A stretch of DNA of 64,000 nucleotides, from contig JBMHCT010000043.1 in NCBI GenBank assembly GCA_049889775.1, positions 558,001-622,000 of the forward strand, in the 5' to 3' direction. A program made the position numbers and the translations under genes. Under the pieces are notes generated by a model that saw nothing but the letters and a program-made list of their open reading frames with translations, had not been told where the DNA came from and did not search any database. Each line of letters begins with the position of its first letter. The stretch's first letter is position 1. Origin of the DNA: Jejuia sp049889775. Its GTDB lineage: Bacteria; Bacteroidota; Bacteroidia; Flavobacteriales; Flavobacteriaceae. Of the stretch, positions 27,973 to 36,247 are shown in pieces.

Positions 27973-28377
27973 TTATTCCACCTTTTTATTAATTAAAACA
28001 ATATAATCGGTTAAAATGTTAATTTGTTCTTCTGAAATTTGAGGAACTGGCATAATGCTTTTAGAATATTCAGTGGCTTTTTCGAAATTAGGATTTTTAA
28101 TACCACGGTAAATATAATCTCTATTCACTACTAGGTTAATTATCTTATTATCCGCTCTTTCAACGGTAATAGTCTTCTCCAAAATAGAATTTAAGGGTGG
28201 ACCGTATAATTTTTCACCCTCCAAAGAATGGCACTGTATACAATTTATACTATTGAACAACTTATTGCCTTCTTTCAAAATAAACTCAGCATTATTTTTT
28301 TCGTCATTTTTACAGCTAGTACTCAAACAAAATAATAAAATAAGGAGCGTTAAACATTTATTTTGCATAGGTTGCAT
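27973..28377 (-). CDS. lipoprotein c-type cytochrome
   Basis: A 134-residue lipoprotein (Cys22 in LSTSC) with one heme c site CIQCH at 46-50 and a probable axial methionine in SIMPVPQ. It is a class I single-heme cytochrome on the periplasmic side of a membrane. Start could be ATG 28377 or 28368. It forms a probable two-gene unit with the VCBS lipoprotein and is divergent from a TPR lipoprotein. It would carry electrons from an unidentified dehydrogenase. Confidence 0.9.
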   Translation of the reverse strand: MQPMQNKCLTLLILLFCLSTSCKNDEKNNAEFILKEGNKLFNSINCIQCHSLEGEKLYGPPLNSILEKTITVERADNKIINLVVNRDYIYRGIKNPNFEKATEYSKSIMPVPQISEEQINILTDYIVLINKKVE

Positions 28378-28460
28378 TTTCGAAATTACGGTTTACGATG
28401 AACAGAATTATTTTAAAGTAAATATAGAAAAACCAAAAAAGATATGTTGAATAAAAGGAA

Positions 28461-28468
28461 TATCTTTG
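28461..28468 (+). promoter_or_regulatory. Bacteroidetes -7 element (TAnnTTTG)
   Basis: TATCTTTG, 29 bases before the TPR lipoprotein ATG. The -33 element is weak. The sequence matches the -7 consensus of the phylum's primary sigma factor. Confidence 0.45.
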
Positions 28469-28497
28469 TTTGTATTATAGCTATATAATTAGTTAAA

Positions 28498-30297
28498 ATG
28501 GATATATCTAAAAAATCATACGTTCTGCTCTCTGTCTTTTGCTTTTTATTTTTATTAAACTGCGGCAGTGATTTAAGTGAACGCATTCCAGAATTACCTG
28601 ATTTAAGTAGTAGTTCAAATGCGCAGAAGGTTCAAATTGGTAATGCACATCAAAAGGCTATTAAAAATGCCTCATCGAAGAATTTAGGTGAATTGGGAAA
28701 GGTATACTATGCTTCCAACTTTTATGATAGAGCTAAAAGCTGTTTTCAATTAGCAAGAATGGATGATTCAGATTCTTGGGAGTGGTCTTATTATAAGGGT
28801 TTAATACATATGGAATTAGGGGAATCAGACAGTGCACTTCACGAAATGAAGATGGTGAAAACAGTAAACCCTGATGTTTGGTTGGCTTCATATAGATTAG
28901 CTAACGTTTACCGACAAATGGATTCTGTTGAAAAAGCGGAAACGGCCCTTAAGGAAATAATTAACCTTAATACTGGTGCTACAAAAATTACAAATTCACT
29001 TAGGTCTACGTATTTTCCTTTGCAACTATATGCTAGATTATTGCTTAGTCAAGTTTACACTTCCGCGAACGAAAATAATAAAGCCAAAAAGGAACTGAAT
29101 TATTTAACAAAACGATATAAAACTTTTGGCGCACCTTTTAAACAGCTAGGAATTTTGTATGCCACTGAGGGGAATACTAAATTATCAAAAAAGTATGGTG
29201 AAAGAGCAGGTGATTTACCTGAAGTAAATGAACCGCTGGATACATTACAAGACAAATTAGCTTTAATATCAACTTCTGAAAATTATGTATTGAAACAGAT
29301 TGATATTGCCAGAGCTGGTGTAGACAGTAAGTGGAGTTCTGAATTGATTAAAGCAGCTTTGGAAAATATGCCAGAAAGTAAGTATGTGCTGTCAAAAGCG
29401 ATTAGTCAATACCTTTCTCAAGGTACAGGAGAACTAGCTTTACCTTTTCTAAATAAGCATTTTGATAGTTTTAAAGATGTCTATAATGAAACTTTTAAAA
29501 CTGGTGTAGAATTAGCTGATGCAGGTTACCGAACTGACGCGCTACGATATTTTAGGCATGCCATTACATTTGATGATATAACCGATGAACAACGGGCGAA
29601 TATAGCCGGAGTGTACTTTGAAAAGTTAGGAATTTCTAATAAGGCTATTGAACTAATGGACGAAGTTGTCACTAGCAATAGGACAAATCCAAAAATATTG
29701 GGTGACGCCATGTTTTTGATGTTACAAACCAATCAACTGGAAAAGGCGCAATCATATTACAAGGATTTGAAAAGAGTAGATGCAGCACACCCTAGTGTAA
29801 AAATTTATGAGGGCACACAATTGGAAAAAAGAGGCAATATTAGTTCTGCTACTAAGCTTTATCTCTCTGCTCTCGAAAGAGACCCCAAGAACAAATACAT
29901 TATTCAGCATGTTAAAGATTTAATGTTGAAGCAGGAGAGGTGGACTGAAATGAAAGGTTTTCTTAGGAATGCTCTGGAGGTTTATCCAAATGATAGTCAA
30001 TTACAAATGTACTTGGGGTGGGTGTTAGTGTCTTATCCTGATGAAAATAATAAAATTAATGATATAACAGAAGGGCTGGAATATTCGGAAAGAGCATTTT
30101 ATAATTGTAGATACCAAGTTGGTGATAGAGTTTCAGCTGGAAGAACTTTAGCTCTCGGATACTATCTTCTGAAGGACAATACTATGGCGGATTACTATAT
30201 TAATAGAACAATAGGTATTGCAATTAAAGCTAAGTTTGGACAAGATTATATTCAAGGGCTGCAAAGTTTGAAGCGGAGGATTTCTAGCGGACGATAA
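28498..30297 (+). CDS. TPR-repeat lipoprotein
   Basis: A 599-residue lipoprotein (Cys22, LFLLNC) made almost wholly of tetratricopeptide-like helix pairs from about residue 60 to the end (for example LGKVYYASNFYDRAKSCFQLA and LLLSQVYTSANENNKAKKEL). It is probably a periplasmic or surface scaffold. It is transcribed away from the cytochrome c and VCBS genes with a 120-base shared upstream region. No catalytic motif is seen. Role unknown; partnership with its two neighbours is inferred from position only. Confidence 0.85.
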   Translation: MDISKKSYVLLSVFCFLFLLNCGSDLSERIPELPDLSSSSNAQKVQIGNAHQKAIKNASSKNLGELGKVYYASNFYDRAKSCFQLARMDDSDSWEWSYYKGLIHMELGESDSALHEMKMVKTVNPDVWLASYRLANVYRQMDSVEKAETALKEIINLNTGATKITNSLRSTYFPLQLYARLLLSQVYTSANENNKAKKELNYLTKRYKTFGAPFKQLGILYATEGNTKLSKKYGERAGDLPEVNEPLDTLQDKLALISTSENYVLKQIDIARAGVDSKWSSELIKAALENMPESKYVLSKAISQYLSQGTGELALPFLNKHFDSFKDVYNETFKTGVELADAGYRTDALRYFRHAITFDDITDEQRANIAGVYFEKLGISNKAIELMDEVVTSNRTNPKILGDAMFLMLQTNQLEKAQSYYKDLKRVDAAHPSVKIYEGTQLEKRGNISSATKLYLSALERDPKNKYIIQHVKDLMLKQERWTEMKGFLRNALEVYPNDSQLQMYLGWVLVSYPDENNKINDITEGLEYSERAFYNCRYQVGDRVSAGRTLALGYYLLKDNTMADYYINRTIGIAIKAKFGQDYIQGLQSLKRRISSGR

Positions 30298-30390
30298 CAA
30301 CTATATTGATATATGCCAAAAAACTCCTGTGTCTTTATAATCTTCTTGTCTTTTAGTTGAAGTTCTCTCCTTGATCTAAAACTCCAAATT

Positions 30391-30588
30391 TCACTTACTA
30401 TTAAATTGCGAACTTAACATTAAAAGCCCAATTATAAAACCGCACACCAAGATTTCATTAAAAAACCAAAGATTGCTTTTAACAGATAGCATAATGCAAG
30501 TAAAGTAAAAAGTCAAAAATACCAGCATTCTTTTAGAAATACCAGTCTCTTTCATCTTTTTAATACTGTCTAAAATTTTTTCTCTCAT
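30391..30588 (-). CDS. small membrane protein, hypothetical
   Basis: A 65-residue frame starting at ATG 30588 with a charged N-terminus (MREKILDSIKKMKETGISKR) and two hydrophobic segments (about 22-39 and 47-60), a sensible membrane topology. I do not recognise it. It lies between the TPR lipoprotein gene and the pnp terminator. The amphipathic start and hydrophobic pattern make it a plausible gene, but there is no family support. Confidence 0.45.
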   Translation of the reverse strand: MREKILDSIKKMKETGISKRMLVFLTFYFTCIMLSVKSNLWFFNEILVCGFIIGLLMLSSQFNSK

Positions 30589-30788
30589 GATTTTATTTTG
30601 GCACAAATTTCAGATATTTTTTCCATTCAATTTTATTTATATTAATTATGGATTCTATAAATTAAAATTATGAATATGATTTTGTTTGCTGAATGGTTTT
30701 GAAATGAACCTTAGTAGTAAAGTCCCAAAAAGGTGTATGTTTTGATGAAGGATATGCTTATAACTCAAGAAAATTTATTTTTGATGGC

Positions 30789-30826
30789 AAAAAAAAACGT
30801 TTCGTAGAAATACGAAACGGTTTTTA
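30789..30826 (-). terminator. intrinsic terminator of pnp
   Basis: A 9-bp stem CGTTTCGTA and TACGAAACG (30798-30806 and 30811-30819) closed by a GAAA-type tetraloop. On the - strand it is followed by a run of at least nine T. It lies 19 bases after the pnp stop. Confidence 0.88.
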
Positions 30827-30844
30827 ATATTTAAGAGATTGGAA

Positions 30845-33088
30845 TTAGTCCTCTTTCTTATCTCCTCTAGGTTTTCTATCGTCTCTACGATTATCTCTAT
30901 TGCGATTGTCGCGCCCACGATTATCTCTGTTTCCTCCTTTGTTGTCTCTAGGAGGTCTTGGTTGCCAACCTTCAGGTTTAGGTAAAATAGCTTTTCTTGA
31001 TACTTTTTCGCGTTTCGTTTTTGGGTCAAAACCAAAATACTTTACATCAATAGTGTCACCAACATTTACAACATCTGTTACACTATTTGTACGTTCCCAA
31101 GCTAACTCAGAAATATGAATTAATGTATCATTACCAGGCGCATCAACATACTCTACAACAGCACCAAAGTCTAAAATTTTAGTCACCTTCATTTCGTATA
31201 CGCTACCTACTTCTGGCTTAAACATGATGGCATCAATGGTAGCCAAAACTTTATCAATACCTGCTTGGTCTGTACCTAAAATTTCAACAATACCTTCTTC
31301 AGTTACTGGGTCTTCATTAATAACAATAGTCGTATTGGTTTCTTTTTGAAGCTCTTGAATCACTTTTCCACCAGAACCGATAACGGAACCAATATATTCT
31401 CCAGGAATAACACGTGTCACCATTTTTGGTGCATGTGCCTTAACATCTGTATTTGGAGCGGAAATAGTGTCGGTTAATTTACTTAGGATATGTAAACGAC
31501 CATCACGAGCTTGCATTAATGCCTTTACTAAAATTTCATAAGACAACCCTTTAATCTTAATGTCCATTTGGGTAGCGGTAATACCATCAGCAGTACCGGT
31601 AACTTTAAAGTCCATATCACCTAAATGATCTTCATCACCTAAAATATCAGAAAGTACGGCATACTTATCCCCATCTGAAATTAATCCCATAGCAATACCA
31701 GAAACTGGTTTTTTAAGCTGCACACCGGCATCCATTAATGCCATTGTACCAGAACAAACCGTCGCCATAGATGATGATCCGTTAGATTCTAATACCTCCG
31801 AGACCACTCTCACTGTATATGGGCAATCCTCTGGAACCATACCCTTTAAGGCACGTTGCGCAAGGTTACCATGGCCAACTTCTCTACGAGACGTTCCTCT
31901 AATTGGTCTTGCTTCACCAGTTGAAAAAGGAGGGAAGTTATAGTGTAAATAGAATCGTTCTTCACCTTCAAATGATGGCATGTCAATTTGGTTTGCTTCA
32001 CGAGAGGTTCCTAAGGTAACTGTTGCTAATGCTTGCGTTTCTCCACGTGTAAAAATAGCAGATCCATGCGTTGATGGTAAATAATCTACTTCACACCAAA
32101 TTGGTCTAATTTCTGTAGTTTGTCTTCCATCTAAACGTAAACCTTCATCTAAAGTTAAGTTTCTAATGGCTTCTTTTTGTGCCTTAGCAACGTATTTATG
32201 AATCAGTTTACCAAGTTCATCTTGTTCCTCTTCAGAAAAAGATTCAAAAACTTCTTCTTTTATTTTGCTAAAAGCTTCACTTCTTTCGTGTTTAGCGGAT
32301 CCAGCTTTAGCAATGGCATAGGTTTTATCATATACCATATCTTTAATTTTAGCTGCTAAATCTTCGTCTGCAGTTTCAGGATCATATTCACGAGTTTCCT
32401 TTTTGCCAAAAGCTTTGGCTAATTTCAACTGCGCCTCACACTGAACTTTAATAGCCTCATGTGCAGCCTTAATAGCTTCCACCATTTCTTCTTCAGAAAT
32501 CTCATCCATTTCACCTTCAACCATCATCACAGAATCTGCCGAAGCACCAATCATCATATCAATATCAGATTCGGCTAATTGTTCATAAGACGGGTTGATG
32601 ATAAACTCGCCATTAATACGGCCAACACGCACTTCAGAAATAGCTGTTTCAAAAGGAATATCAGATAATTGAATAGCAGCAGATGCGGCTAAACCAGCCA
32701 TAGCATCTGGCATTACTTCAGGGTCGTGAGACATTAATTGAATCATCACCTGTGTTTCTGCGTGGTAATCTTTTGGGAAAAGCGGACGTAAAACACGGTC
32801 TACTAAACGCATAGTTAAAACTTCTCCATCACTTGGCCTCGCTTCTCTTTTAAAGAAACCGCCAGGGTATCTTCCAGCGGCAGCAAATTTTTCGCGGTAA
32901 TCTACCGTTAAAGGTAAAAAGTCTACATCAGCTTGATGATAATTGGAAACAACTGTACATAAAAGCATACATTTTCCCGATTGTACAACAACAGAACCAT
33001 GCGCCTGTTTTGCTAATTTTCCGGTTTCGATAGAAATTTCTCTACCATCACCAAGGTCTATAACCTCTTTAAATGTTTGTGGAATCAT
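30845..33088 (-). CDS. pnp: polyribonucleotide nucleotidyltransferase
   Basis: A 747-residue PNPase. Start at ATG 33088 (MIPQTFKEV) follows the family; the longer frame adds an unrelated tail. Two RNase PH-like cores are present (GRYPGGFFKREARPSD and the second from about residue 325, with GDEDHLGDMDFKVTGT), then a KH domain (GSVIGSGGKVIQEL) and an S1 domain near 620-700. The C-terminus is a low-complexity tail rich in Arg, Asp, Asn and Gly (about 710-747), probably RNA-binding. It degrades RNA 3' to 5' using phosphate. It is downstream of rpsO on the same strand, as in E. coli. Confidence 0.97.
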   Translation of the reverse strand: MIPQTFKEVIDLGDGREISIETGKLAKQAHGSVVVQSGKCMLLCTVVSNYHQADVDFLPLTVDYREKFAAAGRYPGGFFKREARPSDGEVLTMRLVDRVLRPLFPKDYHAETQVMIQLMSHDPEVMPDAMAGLAASAAIQLSDIPFETAISEVRVGRINGEFIINPSYEQLAESDIDMMIGASADSVMMVEGEMDEISEEEMVEAIKAAHEAIKVQCEAQLKLAKAFGKKETREYDPETADEDLAAKIKDMVYDKTYAIAKAGSAKHERSEAFSKIKEEVFESFSEEEQDELGKLIHKYVAKAQKEAIRNLTLDEGLRLDGRQTTEIRPIWCEVDYLPSTHGSAIFTRGETQALATVTLGTSREANQIDMPSFEGEERFYLHYNFPPFSTGEARPIRGTSRREVGHGNLAQRALKGMVPEDCPYTVRVVSEVLESNGSSSMATVCSGTMALMDAGVQLKKPVSGIAMGLISDGDKYAVLSDILGDEDHLGDMDFKVTGTADGITATQMDIKIKGLSYEILVKALMQARDGRLHILSKLTDTISAPNTDVKAHAPKMVTRVIPGEYIGSVIGSGGKVIQELQKETNTTIVINEDPVTEEGIVEILGTDQAGIDKVLATIDAIMFKPEVGSVYEMKVTKILDFGAVVEYVDAPGNDTLIHISELAWERTNSVTDVVNVGDTIDVKYFGFDPKTKREKVSRKAILPKPEGWQPRPPRDNKGGNRDNRGRDNRNRDNRRDDRKPRGDKKED

Positions 33089-33210
33089 AAAATTTTTCTT
33101 GTAATTCAGGTAATACCATACCCAAATTGTGTTAAACAATGGTCGTTGTGTTGTGTGTAGTTGTTGTGTGTGCCCTTAGGGCTTCGACCAATGAAAAACC
33201 TTTAGTCCTG

Positions 33211-33227
33211 AATTTAATTCAGGCTCT
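33211..33227. repeat. hairpin in the pnp leader region
   Basis: Perfect 8-bp arms around one base. It lies 123 bases upstream of pnp. It might be an RNase-processed element or part of the pnp 5' leader. Confidence 0.35.
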
Positions 33228-33281
33228 AGCTTCTTCTAAATATTGCGACGTTTAAACTCTCTCGCTAGAGTTAATTATTTT

Positions 33282-33362
33282 GGGCGCTACCACAAGGGTC
33301 GGGCTTTCACTAGTCGCTCCTCCTTCGTCGGGAGCTCCAACATGCCATTCAATCCCTAGCGC
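33282..33362. repeat. dispersed intergenic repeat, copy A
   Basis: GC-richer than its surroundings. It begins GGGCGCTACC, includes a CGGGCTTTC block, then an internal hairpin GCTCC...GGGAGC, and ends ...CCCTAGCGC. Terminal arms GCGCTA (33284-33289) and TAGCGC (33357-33362) pair. A second copy is at 54691-54775. It overlaps the rpsO terminator's end only at its edge. Confidence 0.75.
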
Positions 33363-33397
33363 AAAAGAAAAAAGAGGCTCACTAATGCAAACCTCTC
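33361..33397 (-). terminator. intrinsic terminator of rpsO
   Basis: Stem AGAGG and CCTCT (33392-33396 and 33373-33377 on the + coordinate), followed on the - strand by TTTTTTCTTTT. It is 10 bases past the rpsO stop. Confidence 0.6.
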
Positions 33398-33406
33398 TTA
33401 TCTTGT

Positions 33407-33676
33407 TTATTTTCTTAATCCTAATTCTTTAACTATCGCACGATATCTTAAGATATCTTTCTTAGTTAAATAATCAAGTAAAGCGCGACGCTTACCTACT
33501 AATTTTACTAACGAACGCTCAGTATTATAATCTTTACGATTCTTTTTTAAGTGCTCAGTTAAGTGATTAATTCTGTGCGTAAACAACGCAATTTGAGCTT
33601 CTGCAGTACCAGTATCGTTCTTTCCTTTACCGTGTTTTGCAAAAATCTCTTCCTTAATTTCTTTTGTTAAATACAT
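33407..33676 (-). CDS. rpsO: 30S ribosomal protein S15
   Basis: An 89-residue protein, the family's normal length. Start ATG 33676 (MYLTKEIKEEI) is chosen over the extended frame to 33733, which includes a promoter-like element. Typical motifs are DTGTAEAQIALFTHRINHLTEHL and LVGKRRALLDYL. It binds 16S rRNA in the small subunit. pnp lies downstream on the same strand. Confidence 0.97.
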   Translation of the reverse strand: MYLTKEIKEEIFAKHGKGKNDTGTAEAQIALFTHRINHLTEHLKKNRKDYNTERSLVKLVGKRRALLDYLTKKDILRYRAIVKELGLRK

Positions 33677-33730
33677 GCTAATATTATTGTAAATGATTTT
33701 TATGTACTTGAAAGTCTTTCTTTCAGGCGG

Positions 33731-33738
33731 CAAATATA
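33731..33738 (-). promoter_or_regulatory. Bacteroidetes -7 element upstream of rpsO
   Basis: CAAATATA on the + strand, TATATTTG on the - strand, 55 bases before the rpsO ATG. The -33 box is not clear. Confidence 0.4.
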
Positions 33739-33858
33739 GTATTTTTTAATTAACATTTAGAATTTTTTGCAGGTGGATTTTTTGTTGAATTTTATGTGTA
33801 AATACTGGTTTTGCAAAAAAATAAACCCCTGTTTTTTAGGGTTTTAGTAAAATATTTT

Positions 33859-33866
33859 TATATTTG
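33859..33866 (+). promoter_or_regulatory. Bacteroidetes -7 element (TATATTTG)
   Basis: It lies about 98 bases before the PAS histidine kinase start. It matches TAnnTTTG; the -33 box is not distinct. Confidence 0.38.
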
Positions 33867-33963
33867 TTTAAGATGCTCTCTAAAAATTTAAACAAATTTA
33901 ATAGCAAATAGTTGTTTATGAACTAGTACAATAGAAAAGTAAATAGAGTAATACCAAATCATC

Positions 33964-35115
33964 ATGAAATCTCTTTTCCCTCCTGAAAGTTTCCCTGATT
34001 CCTACGATTCCTTAGAAAAAATCTTTAATAATACCTACAACGGTATTGCCATACTTACATTAGATGGGGACTGGATTAAGGTAAATAAAAGTTTATGCGA
34101 TATGCTTGGTTATACAAAAAACGAATTGTATAACATGACTATTGAAAACATTATTTTCAGGGATGATCTTGGAGTACATGCTATAAAGTATGAAAGATTG
34201 ATGCAGAAACGGATTGATAGATATCGCGTAATGCAAAGATATTTTCATAAAGACGGTTCTATTATCTGGTTTTTGATTTCCGTCTCATTAATAAGCGCTG
34301 TTGATGGCAGACCAACACAAATGATTTGGCAGTTTGCCGATATCACAAGTAGAAAGCTTAACCAAGATAAATTAAAACTAATGCTTCGCGTAGTGCGAGA
34401 GCAAAATGACAGACTATCATCATTTGCACATATTGTAACCCATAATCTAAGATCACATTCTGGAAACTTATCCACAATACGGGAATTTATGGAAGATGAA
34501 TTTGAGTGGTTAAAACAGAATGAAAATTTCCAATTACTTACCACGGCCATTGAAAATCTTCAGGAGACTGTATCCCATTTAACCGAGGTGGCCAAAATAA
34601 AAATGATAGATTCTAGTGAGTTGGAAAGTTTAAATCTGTATGATTATGTGGAAAAAGCCATTTACAATGTTGCCGCTGTGGCAAGAAATACCAATACTAC
34701 AATTATTAATGAAGTTGATGAAGAACTTTATGTAAAAGGTGTTCCAGCTTATTTAGATAGTATTGTTTTAAACTTTATTAGCAACGCTATAAAATATCGA
34801 TCTGAAGACCGCAAACCTAGAGTAGAGTTAATTACAGATACTCAAGATAAGTATGTTATTTTGAAAATAGCAGATAATGGTTTGGGAATTGATCTTGACA
34901 AATATGGTGATAAGCTATTCCAGTTGTATAAAACGTTTCATACCAACAAAGATTCTATTGGCTTAGGATTATTTATAACCAAAAACCATATTGAATCTAT
35001 GGGAGGAAAAGTAGAAGTAAATAGCGAAGTAAACGTAGGTACTGTGTTTTCTATTTACTTTAAAAGAGCTTTAGTACAATCAGAAACATTCCTGGAGTCG
35101 CCAGTAGCTGTTTAA
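33964..35115 (+). CDS. soluble PAS-domain sensor histidine kinase
   Basis: A 383-residue cytoplasmic kinase with no membrane segment. A PAS domain spans about 12-130 (NTYNGIAILTLDGDWIKVNKS to QMIWQFADITSRK). The dimerisation and phosphoacceptor helix carries His160 in FAHIVTHNLRSHSG, a variant seen in flavobacterial PAS kinases. The ATPase domain (about 245-370) has NAIKYR, ADNGLGID and SIGLGLFITK. No response regulator is adjacent, so its partner is elsewhere. Signal unknown. It converges with accD, 11 bases apart. Confidence 0.9.
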   Translation: MKSLFPPESFPDSYDSLEKIFNNTYNGIAILTLDGDWIKVNKSLCDMLGYTKNELYNMTIENIIFRDDLGVHAIKYERLMQKRIDRYRVMQRYFHKDGSIIWFLISVSLISAVDGRPTQMIWQFADITSRKLNQDKLKLMLRVVREQNDRLSSFAHIVTHNLRSHSGNLSTIREFMEDEFEWLKQNENFQLLTTAIENLQETVSHLTEVAKIKMIDSSELESLNLYDYVEKAIYNVAAVARNTNTTIINEVDEELYVKGVPAYLDSIVLNFISNAIKYRSEDRKPRVELITDTQDKYVILKIADNGLGIDLDKYGDKLFQLYKTFHTNKDSIGLGLFITKNHIESMGGKVEVNSEVNVGTVFSIYFKRALVQSETFLESPVAV

Positions 35116-35126
35116 ATGTTATTTTT

Positions 35127-35984
35127 CTAAACTCTTAAAGGCTGATTCAGAATTAAATCAATATACTGGTTCACTTTATTTTTTAGATCTTTCCTTAAAG
35201 TAATAAAATCTAGGAAGCCATGTTCCAATAAAAATTCAGAAGTTTGAAAGCCTTCAGGTAATTCCTTACCCGTTGTATCTCTTACAATTCTTGGTCCAGC
35301 AAAACCAATTAGGGCACCTGGTTCACTAATATTTATATCTCCAAGCATTGCAAATGAGGCTGTCGTTCCGCCAGTTGTGGGATCAGTACACAAAGAAATA
35401 TAAGGTATTTTAGCTTCAGCAAGTTGCGCTAATTTAGCTGATGTTTTTGCCAATTGCATTAATGATAATGCAGCCTCCATCATTCGCGCGCCACCTGATT
35501 TTGAAATCACCATCAAAGGAAGATTGTTTTTCAAAGAATAATCAGCTGCCCTAGCTATTTTTTCTCCTACAACACTTCCCATGGAGCCACCAATAAAGGT
35601 AAAATCCATACATGCTACAACCAAATCTTTTCCTTTAGACTTACCTACGGCAGTTCTCACCGCATCCTTAAGTTTAGTCTTTTCTTGAGCTGCTTTTAAA
35701 CGTTCTGGGTATTTCTTGGTGTCAACAAACTTTAAAGGATCTTTAGCTTCTAGTTTTGCATCTAACTCTTTAAAGTCATTATTGTCGAAAAGAATTTCAA
35801 AATACTCTTTACTTCCAATTCTTACATGATAACCATCTTCTGGACTCACATAAAAGTTTTGTTCAAGTTCTCTGGTATCAACAATTTTTCCCGTAGGAGA
35901 TTTGTACCAAAGGCCTTTAGGAGTGTCTTTTTTCTCTTCAGTAGCTGTTTGTATACCTTTATCTTTTCTTTTAAACCAAGACAT
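35127..35984 (-). CDS. accD: acetyl-CoA carboxylase carboxyltransferase beta subunit
   Basis: A 285-residue crotonase-fold subunit with GGSMGSVVGEKI, SKSGGARMMEAALSLMQLAK, CTDPTTGGTTASFAMLGD and EPGALIGFAGPR. With AccA it transfers the carboxyl group from biotin to acetyl-CoA, the first step of fatty acid synthesis. The N-terminal segment that forms a four-cysteine zinc finger in E. coli AccD is present in length (about residues 25-58) but none of the four cysteines remains. The rest is normal. I think this loss may be typical of flavobacteria. Confidence 0.95.
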   Translation of the reverse strand: MSWFKRKDKGIQTATEEKKDTPKGLWYKSPTGKIVDTRELEQNFYVSPEDGYHVRIGSKEYFEILFDNNDFKELDAKLEAKDPLKFVDTKKYPERLKAAQEKTKLKDAVRTAVGKSKGKDLVVACMDFTFIGGSMGSVVGEKIARAADYSLKNNLPLMVISKSGGARMMEAALSLMQLAKTSAKLAQLAEAKIPYISLCTDPTTGGTTASFAMLGDINISEPGALIGFAGPRIVRDTTGKELPEGFQTSEFLLEHGFLDFITLRKDLKNKVNQYIDLILNQPLRV

Positions 35985-36193
35985 ATCAATTTAAAGTTTT
36001 AAGCCCTACAACGTTGCTAGGGTATATTAATGAAATCAACCCTAAGGTTGAGAACATAATATTAGATTTTAAGTCTATCAAATTTCTTAATAAACCAGTG
36101 TACAAAATTAAGCCTTTTTTTAGATTTGGGATAAAACCACCGAGATTTTATTACTGAATACTATGTAACAAATTGTCTTCTAGTATTATAATT

Positions 36194-36228
36194 AAAAAAG
36201 GTCTTGCTTTCGCAAAACCTTTTTTTGA
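36194..36228 (-). terminator. intrinsic terminator of fbaA
   Basis: Arms AAAAGGTTTTGC and GCAAGACCTTTT on the - strand around a GAAA loop (12 bp with one T-G pair), then a T-run. It lies 20 bases after the fbaA stop. Confidence 0.85.
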
Positions 36229-36247
36229 TTATGAAACGTAATAATTC

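Larger units (their letters stand above)
33089..33406. other. rpsO-pnp intergenic region (318 bp)
   Basis: No gene. It contains the rpsO terminator (33361-33397), a dispersed repeat (33282-33362), a 6-bp-stem hairpin AACTCT/AGAGTT (33255-33272) and a perfect hairpin CCTGAATT-T-AATTCAGG (33211-33227). A pnp promoter must lie between the rpsO terminator and 33088, but I see no clean TAnnTTTG there. Confidence 0.7.

Noticed and set aside
30775..31035. 86-codon - strand frame over the end of pnp
   Set aside because: It is a frame shadow of the low-complexity pnp tail and of its terminator.
33677..33733. extended start of rpsO
   Set aside because: It would add 19 residues to a protein of fixed length and covers the -7 element region at 33731.
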